A DNA stretch of 17,655 nucleotides, taken from contig VBAF01000076.1 of assembly GCA_005884705.1 (NCBI GenBank), forward strand, positions 1-17,655. Reading direction: 5' to 3'. The notes under the pieces were generated by a model that saw only the letters and a program-made list of their open reading frames with translations, had not been told where the DNA came from and made no database searches. Of this stretch, positions 14,579 through 17,655 are shown one piece after another. This DNA is from Alphaproteobacteria bacterium (GTDB taxonomy: Bacteria > Pseudomonadota > Alphaproteobacteria > Reyranellales > Reyranellaceae). The stretch's first letter is position 1, and every line of letters starts with the position of its first letter. The position numbers were made by a program, and so were the translations under genes.

Positions 14579-14971
14579 TCAGGGCATGCCCAGCCGATCG
14601 AGCAACGGCGCGCAGGCCTGCCGGCTGCCGTCGCGCGTGAAGTCGCTGACCCGGCCTGCGGCATCGACGGTGAGGCTGAGCGTGCACGTCTCGGTCTGCG
14701 GCCTGAAGACCGTCTCCTGGTTCGCCATCGGCCGGCCCGACGAATAATCGACGACCGTGATCTGGACCGCGGCGCTTTCCTGGCGGACCGCGCTGCGCCA
14801 GCGATAGACCGTGCCGCCCGCGACGCTGTCGCGAGACTCCGGCGGGCCGAGCTTCGCCAGGATCGGCTGGCTCGCCTGACCTTTGAAGTTGCCGACGTCC
14901 GGCGGCGTACTGCCCGTGGTCACGCATCCGGCCGCGGCAAGCACCACCAGCAGGACCGCGACGCGGCTCAC
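14579..14971 (-). CDS. Small lipoprotein, unknown function
   Basis: A 130-residue predicted lipoprotein. The signal SRVAVLLVVLAAAGC ends in a clear lipobox (LAAAGC, C16), so it should be lipidated and membrane-anchored. The mature part has ILAKLGPPESRDSVAGGTVYRWR near residues 37-59, which is reminiscent of the BamE/SmpA-type small-lipoprotein fold, and two further cysteines, one in TETCTLSL and one in RQACAPLL. I would not name it BamE. It starts at GTG 14971, overlapping the TGA of the Fe-S gene as GTGA, so it is translated in coupling with that gene. It ends only about 18 bases from the proposed gcv promoter. Confidence 0.75.
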   Translation of the reverse strand: MSRVAVLLVVLAAAGCVTTGSTPPDVGNFKGQASQPILAKLGPPESRDSVAGGTVYRWRSAVRQESAAVQITVVDYSSGRPMANQETVFRPQTETCTLSLTVDAAGRVSDFTRDGSRQACAPLLDRLGMP

Positions 14972-16308
14972 GATTGTCGCGCCAGCGACGTGAACGCTTC
15001 CTGAAAGGCTTCGCGACCGCCGGCCAAGCCGGTCTCGTTGAAGATGTCGGCGGTGAGCGACTGCACCGAGCTCTCGTCGACCCGCACGCCGTTGTCCTGC
15101 AGGAACTTGCGCGCCGCGGCGACCGCCTCGTCCATCGCGCCGCCCTTCTTGTAGAGCTGGTAATAGTCCGGATGTCCGCCGCGGCCGAGCGCCTCGGCGA
15201 GGATGTCGGTGAAGTTGACGACGCGCAGCGGATAGACCGCCTCGGCGCCGCTGAGCGCGCGATGGCAGGAATGGTACATGGTGACGATGGTGTCGGCGCC
15301 GGCCGCGACCGCGCCTTCGGCCAGCGCGCGATGGATCGCCTGCTCGCGGTCCTTGAACTTCGCCGCCTGCCCGCCGCAGGCATAGGAGAAGCCCGAATCC
15401 TGCGGCAGCTCGACCAGCTCGAGGTTGGGCACCGCCTTCAGGAGCGTGGCGATGCTGTGGAGCGTGGCGCCGATGCCGAGATGCTCGTGGATCACCACGC
15501 GCCGCCTGGGCTGGTCTGTCGTGAAGCGCGCCCGGAGCGCGTCGAGGTTGGCGGCAAGAAACTCGCTGACATGGCCGAGATCGAAGGCCGGCGGCTCGAC
15601 GTCCTTCTCCAGCTCGTCGAAGTTCTTGGTGCAGGTCGGGCACCAGGTCAGCACCTTGGCGGCGCCGGACTGGCCGAAGCGCTGGAAGGTGCGATGGCCC
15701 ATTCGCTCGTAGGTCGGCAGGTCGGCTTCCTGGAACTGGTAGACGCCGCAGCAATGGGCAGTGCCGCCGACCACGTCGAAGTCGAGCTCGAGCGCGTCGA
15801 GGATGTCCATGACGTTGAGCACGATGTGCGGCGTGCGCAGCACGTTGCAGCCGGTATAGAACAGCACGTCCGAGGTGCGCCGCTCGGCCGGCGCCAGGAT
15901 GCGCTGCAAGGTCTCCGAGGGGAGCTGCATGCTGGCCAGCAGCCGCACCGCCTGCGCCATGTGGCGGAAGCGGCCGGCGGCGTTGGTGGCGCCTTCCGAG
16001 CGCGGCCGCGTCGCCTCCAGCGCCTTCATCTTGGCGATGGTGACCCACTGGCGGACGTTGATGTCCTCCGGGCAGGCAGCGGTGCAGCGGGCGCTGCCGT
16101 CGCAGGCGTTCAGCCACTTCTGCAACGGCTCGACCGGCGCCGCGCCGCGCGTCAGGGCGGTGAGCTCGCCGACGCGGGTCTTCGCCTCGCCGGCGTCGAG
16201 GCCGATCTCGCGCGCGGTCGGGCAGACCTCGAAACACTTGCCGCAGCCGGTGCAACGATCCGCCGCCTCCGCCGCCAAAGCCTCCAACCGGTCCGCATAA
16301 GCGCTCAC
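14968..16308 (-). CDS. Fe-S cluster oxidoreductase subunit with two CCG domains (HdrB/HdrD- or GlcF-like)
   Basis: A 446-residue soluble iron-sulfur protein. An N-terminal ferredoxin-like part has CTGCGKCFEVCP (C19, C22, C25, C29) and CDGSARCTAACP (C69, C75, C79, with Ser at the position usually held by a fourth cysteine). Two CCG-type modules follow. The first has C154, C186-C187 (HCCGVY) and CPTC (C223, C226). The second is degenerate: HEHLG where a cysteine is usual, ACGG (C311) and HSCHR (C348). Family members pass electrons in heterodisulfide reductase, glycolate or lactate oxidation complexes, usually with a flavoprotein partner; none is in the window. The start is GTG 16308, with AGGAGA five bases upstream. 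The open frame extends to a TTG at 16401, but that extension would overlap the neighbouring gene's ribosome-binding site. Confidence 0.85.
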   Translation of the reverse strand: MSAYADRLEALAAEAADRCTGCGKCFEVCPTAREIGLDAGEAKTRVGELTALTRGAAPVEPLQKWLNACDGSARCTAACPEDINVRQWVTIAKMKALEATRPRSEGATNAAGRFRHMAQAVRLLASMQLPSETLQRILAPAERRTSDVLFYTGCNVLRTPHIVLNVMDILDALELDFDVVGGTAHCCGVYQFQEADLPTYERMGHRTFQRFGQSGAAKVLTWCPTCTKNFDELEKDVEPPAFDLGHVSEFLAANLDALRARFTTDQPRRRVVIHEHLGIGATLHSIATLLKAVPNLELVELPQDSGFSYACGGQAAKFKDREQAIHRALAEGAVAAGADTIVTMYHSCHRALSGAEAVYPLRVVNFTDILAEALGRGGHPDYYQLYKKGGAMDEAVAAARKFLQDNGVRVDESSVQSLTADIFNETGLAGGREAFQEAFTSLARQS

Positions 16309-16344
16309 GCCGATCTCCTCGTGGGTCGGGGCACAGTCTAGCGC

Positions 16345-16360
16345 TTCGGCAGCCGCCGAA
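16345..16360. promoter_or_regulatory. Inverted repeat in the divergent Fe-S / NIPSNAP intergenic region
   Basis: TTCGGC (16345-16350) and GCCGAA (16355-16360) form a perfect 6-bp dyad with a 4-base spacer. It lies about midway in the 104 bases between two divergent starts, a plausible place for an operator. No regulator gene is nearby. Confidence 0.3.
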
Positions 16361-16412
16361 ACATCCGTCGATTGGACAAGTTTAGCTTGGGTCGGCCCCA
16401 AGGAGGCTGCCC

Positions 16413-16721
16413 ATGACCGTGACCTGCGCCATCCGCTACGTGCTCGACCCGTTCAAGCGCGACGCCTTCGAGACCTATGCCCGCAACTGGCTCGCCATCA
16501 TCCCGGCCTGCGGCGGCGACCTGATCGGCTATTTCATGCCGCACGAGGGCACCAACAACATCGCCCACGCGCTGATACAGTTCGACAGTCTCGCCGCCTA
16601 CGAAGCCTATCGCGCGCGGCTCCAATCGGACCCGGCGGCGATCGCCAACTTCCGCTTCGCCCAAGAGCAGCGCTGCATCCTGGTCGAGCAGCGGACCTGG
16701 CTCAGGCCGGTGACGACCTAG
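16413..16721 (+). CDS. NIPSNAP family protein
   Basis: A 102-residue protein of the NIPSNAP family, a dimeric alpha-beta-barrel (ferredoxin-like) fold. It has the family pattern: an N-terminal strand (TVTCAIRYVLDPFKRDAFETYARNW), GGDLIGYFMPHEGTNNIAHALIQFDSLAAYEAYRARL, and a C-terminal strand (RCILVEQRTWL). Functions in bacteria are mostly unknown; related folds include small monooxygenases and isomerases. ATG 16413 has AAGGAGG at 16400-16406, an ideal spacing. It is divergent from the Fe-S gene and convergent with the next lipoprotein gene, with a single base between the stop codons, so there is no room for a terminator between them. Confidence 0.88.
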   Translation: MTVTCAIRYVLDPFKRDAFETYARNWLAIIPACGGDLIGYFMPHEGTNNIAHALIQFDSLAAYEAYRARLQSDPAAIANFRFAQEQRCILVEQRTWLRPVTT

Positions 16722-16722
16722 A

Positions 16723-17238
16723 TCAGCGCGCCGCGCCGCGGCGGTTGTAGTCGAGTTCCTGCGCCGTCGGCTTCAGGCCCACGGCGATGCGATAGGCGCC
16801 GAGGTCGCGCTGCTCCGTGAACGGCAGGGTCACCGCCACCGTCTCGTCGGTCATGCCGCGCGGGCTGGTCGGGCTGATCTTGTAGTCGGCCAGTTCGTCG
16901 ATGCCCTGGACCACGTTGCCGGAGGCGTCGAGCACACGCACGAAGAACGGCACCCGCGTCACGCCGCCGGCGACCGACGGGCCGGCATTGACGGCGATCC
17001 GCATCACCACGTCGACCTCGAGCTTGTTGCGGCCCATCGTGCAGGCGGTGCCGGCGCTCACCATCGCCGCCTCGAACACGACGTCGCGGGGATCGCGGCC
17101 GGCGCCCTCCTTGAAGCGGGTGATGCGCTGGGCATCCTGCACGGTCAGCGGCGGCGGGCAGGAGGACGCCGCCGCCTGGTCCTTCGCCGAACGGCCGCAG
17201 CCGGCGAGCACGAGGGCCGCCAGGGCGTGCAGGCGCAC
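16723..17238 (-). CDS. Putative lipoprotein, unknown function, start overlapping the CDGSH gene
   Basis: About 171 residues. A short signal (VRLHALAALVLAGC) ends in a good lipobox (LAGC, C15), so the product should be a lipoprotein. The mature part begins GRSAKDQAAASSCPPPLTVQDAQRITRF and includes beta-rich segments such as VPFFVRVLDASGNVV and TVAVTLPFTEQRDLGAYRIAVGL. I do not recognise the family. The start is uncertain. GTG 17238 lies inside the CDGSH gene in another frame, overlapping it by 94 bases, and gives an unusually short basic segment. I suspect that the true start was lost in a deletion that joined the two genes, or in an assembly error. It ends one base from the NIPSNAP gene. Confidence 0.65.
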   Translation of the reverse strand: MRLHALAALVLAGCGRSAKDQAAASSCPPPLTVQDAQRITRFKEGAGRDPRDVVFEAAMVSAGTACTMGRNKLEVDVVMRIAVNAGPSVAGGVTRVPFFVRVLDASGNVVQGIDELADYKISPTSPRGMTDETVAVTLPFTEQRDLGAYRIAVGLKPTAQELDYNRRGAAR

Positions 17239-17417
17239 AGCCAGTGGTCGCCCGTCTTGTCGGCGGTGAATTTCATCGGCGTGAGGCCGCTGCCCTTGTG
17301 GCTGCCGTCGCAGAACGGCTGGTTCTTGCTCATGCCGCAAGCGCACCACCAATAGTCCTTGCCGGCCTCAAGCGCCACTTTTGCAGGTGTTTTGGCCGCG
17401 ATGACCGGCTCCGTCAT
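17145..17417 (-). CDS. CDGSH iron-sulfur domain protein with abnormal C-terminus
   Basis: A 90-residue frame starting MTEPVIAAKTPAKV. Residues 25-40 carry a complete CDGSH 2Fe-2S site, CACGMSKNQPFCDGSH: two cysteines, then C36 and H40. Small bacterial CDGSH proteins usually carry a second copy. Here the second begins normally (KTGDHWLCAC), but its PFCDGTH half is missing; instead the frame becomes CTPWRPSCSPAAAVRRR and ends in a run of arginines that is antisense-like and unrelated to the family. The change occurs at about 17228-17232, exactly where the next gene's signal peptide begins. The start is ATG 17417 with GGGGAA five bases upstream. It is divergent from ispH. The gene is probably truncated; whether the one-cluster product works is unknown. 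Confidence 0.75.
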   Translation of the reverse strand: MTEPVIAAKTPAKVALEAGKDYWWCACGMSKNQPFCDGSHKGSGLTPMKFTADKTGDHWLCACTPWRPSCSPAAAVRRRTRRRRPPARRR

Positions 17418-17500
17418 ATAGTTCCCCGTTGCTTTGCCGGCGGACTCTAGGCAATGGTCCGCAGGCCTGCAAGCGAGCCGGTCTCTATCATCCTTTTCTC

Positions 17501-17655
17501 ATGACACACGCCAGGAAGCCGCTCACGATTCTGCTCGCCAGTCCACGCGGCTTCTGCGCCGGCGTCGACCGCGCCATCCAGATCGTCGAGCGCGCCCTCG
17601 CGCGCTACGGCCGGCCGGTCTATGTCCGGCACGAGATCGTGCACAACCGCTTCGT
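17501..17655 (+). CDS. ispH: 4-hydroxy-3-methylbut-2-enyl diphosphate reductase (IspH/LytB), 5' part only
   Basis: The first 51 codons of IspH, cut by the right edge. The enzyme carries out the last step of the MEP pathway, reducing HMBPP to IPP and DMAPP with a 4Fe-4S cluster. The N-terminal signature LASPRGFCAGVDRAIQIVE is present, with C19 as the first cluster ligand, followed by VYVRHEIVHNRFV, which includes the substrate-binding histidine. ATG 17501 has no clear Shine-Dalgarno sequence (upstream is pyrimidine-rich), so initiation may be weak or nearly leaderless. It is divergent from the CDGSH gene by 83 bases; I could not pick out a convincing promoter in that gap. Confidence 0.96.
   Translation, partial: MTHARKPLTILLASPRGFCAGVDRAIQIVERALARYGRPVYVRHEIVHNRF

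Noticed and set aside
14974..16341. A 455-residue plus-strand open frame opposite the Fe-S gene
   Set aside because: It is a shadow of a high-GC gene; the minus strand has the cysteine motifs.

Overview
This is a GC-rich, gene-dense chromosomal window that looks like core genome of an alphaproteobacterium. The main evidence is a stand-alone Fo operon in the order atpI-atpB-atpE-atpF'-atpF, with a duplicated b/b' subunit and no F1 genes attached. Supporting evidence is a split glycine dehydrogenase (GcvPA/GcvPB), many GTG/TTG starts and many stop/start overlaps. A Rhodospirillales- or Reyranella-like organism is my guess. I saw no tRNA, rRNA, insertion sequence, prophage or CRISPR array.

Layout. 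1-1192 (minus): moaB (molybdenum cofactor) followed by a partial APH-type kinase. 1252-1716 (plus): a one-domain cupin, then two hairpins. 1807-3699 (minus): a secreted lytic transglycosylase, divergent from a four-domain rhodanese protein at 3751-5355 (plus). 5409-7870 (plus): the Fo ATP synthase operon, closed by a strong intrinsic terminator at 7907-7937. 7982-9387 (minus): an LLM-class oxidoreductase broken by an in-frame TAG, overlapping a GFA-like protein. 9550-9768 (plus): a 72-residue exported protein with a terminator. 9812-14266 (minus): the glycine cleavage operon gcvT-gcvH-gcvPA-gcvPB, preceded at 14318-14515 by a tandem glycine riboswitch. 14579-16308 (minus): an Fe-S (CCG-domain) protein coupled to a small lipoprotein. 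16413-16721 (plus): a NIPSNAP protein. 16723-17417 (minus): a CDGSH iron-sulfur protein running into a lipoprotein gene. 17501-17655 (plus): the first 51 codons of ispH.

How the genes work together. The clearest functional unit is the gcv operon: T, H and both halves of P are encoded together, and only the shared L protein is missing. The riboswitch should make expression follow free glycine. The Fo operon supplies the whole membrane part of ATP synthase. The remaining genes are small one- or two-gene housekeeping units.

The oddest thing here is damage. atpF needs a one-base frame correction near its start, the LLM gene has a single amber codon inside an otherwise intact frame, and the CDGSH gene loses its second metal-binding motif where it meets the next gene. 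Because atpF should be essential, at least part of this may be sequencing or assembly error. I did not find a convincing new multi-gene system.
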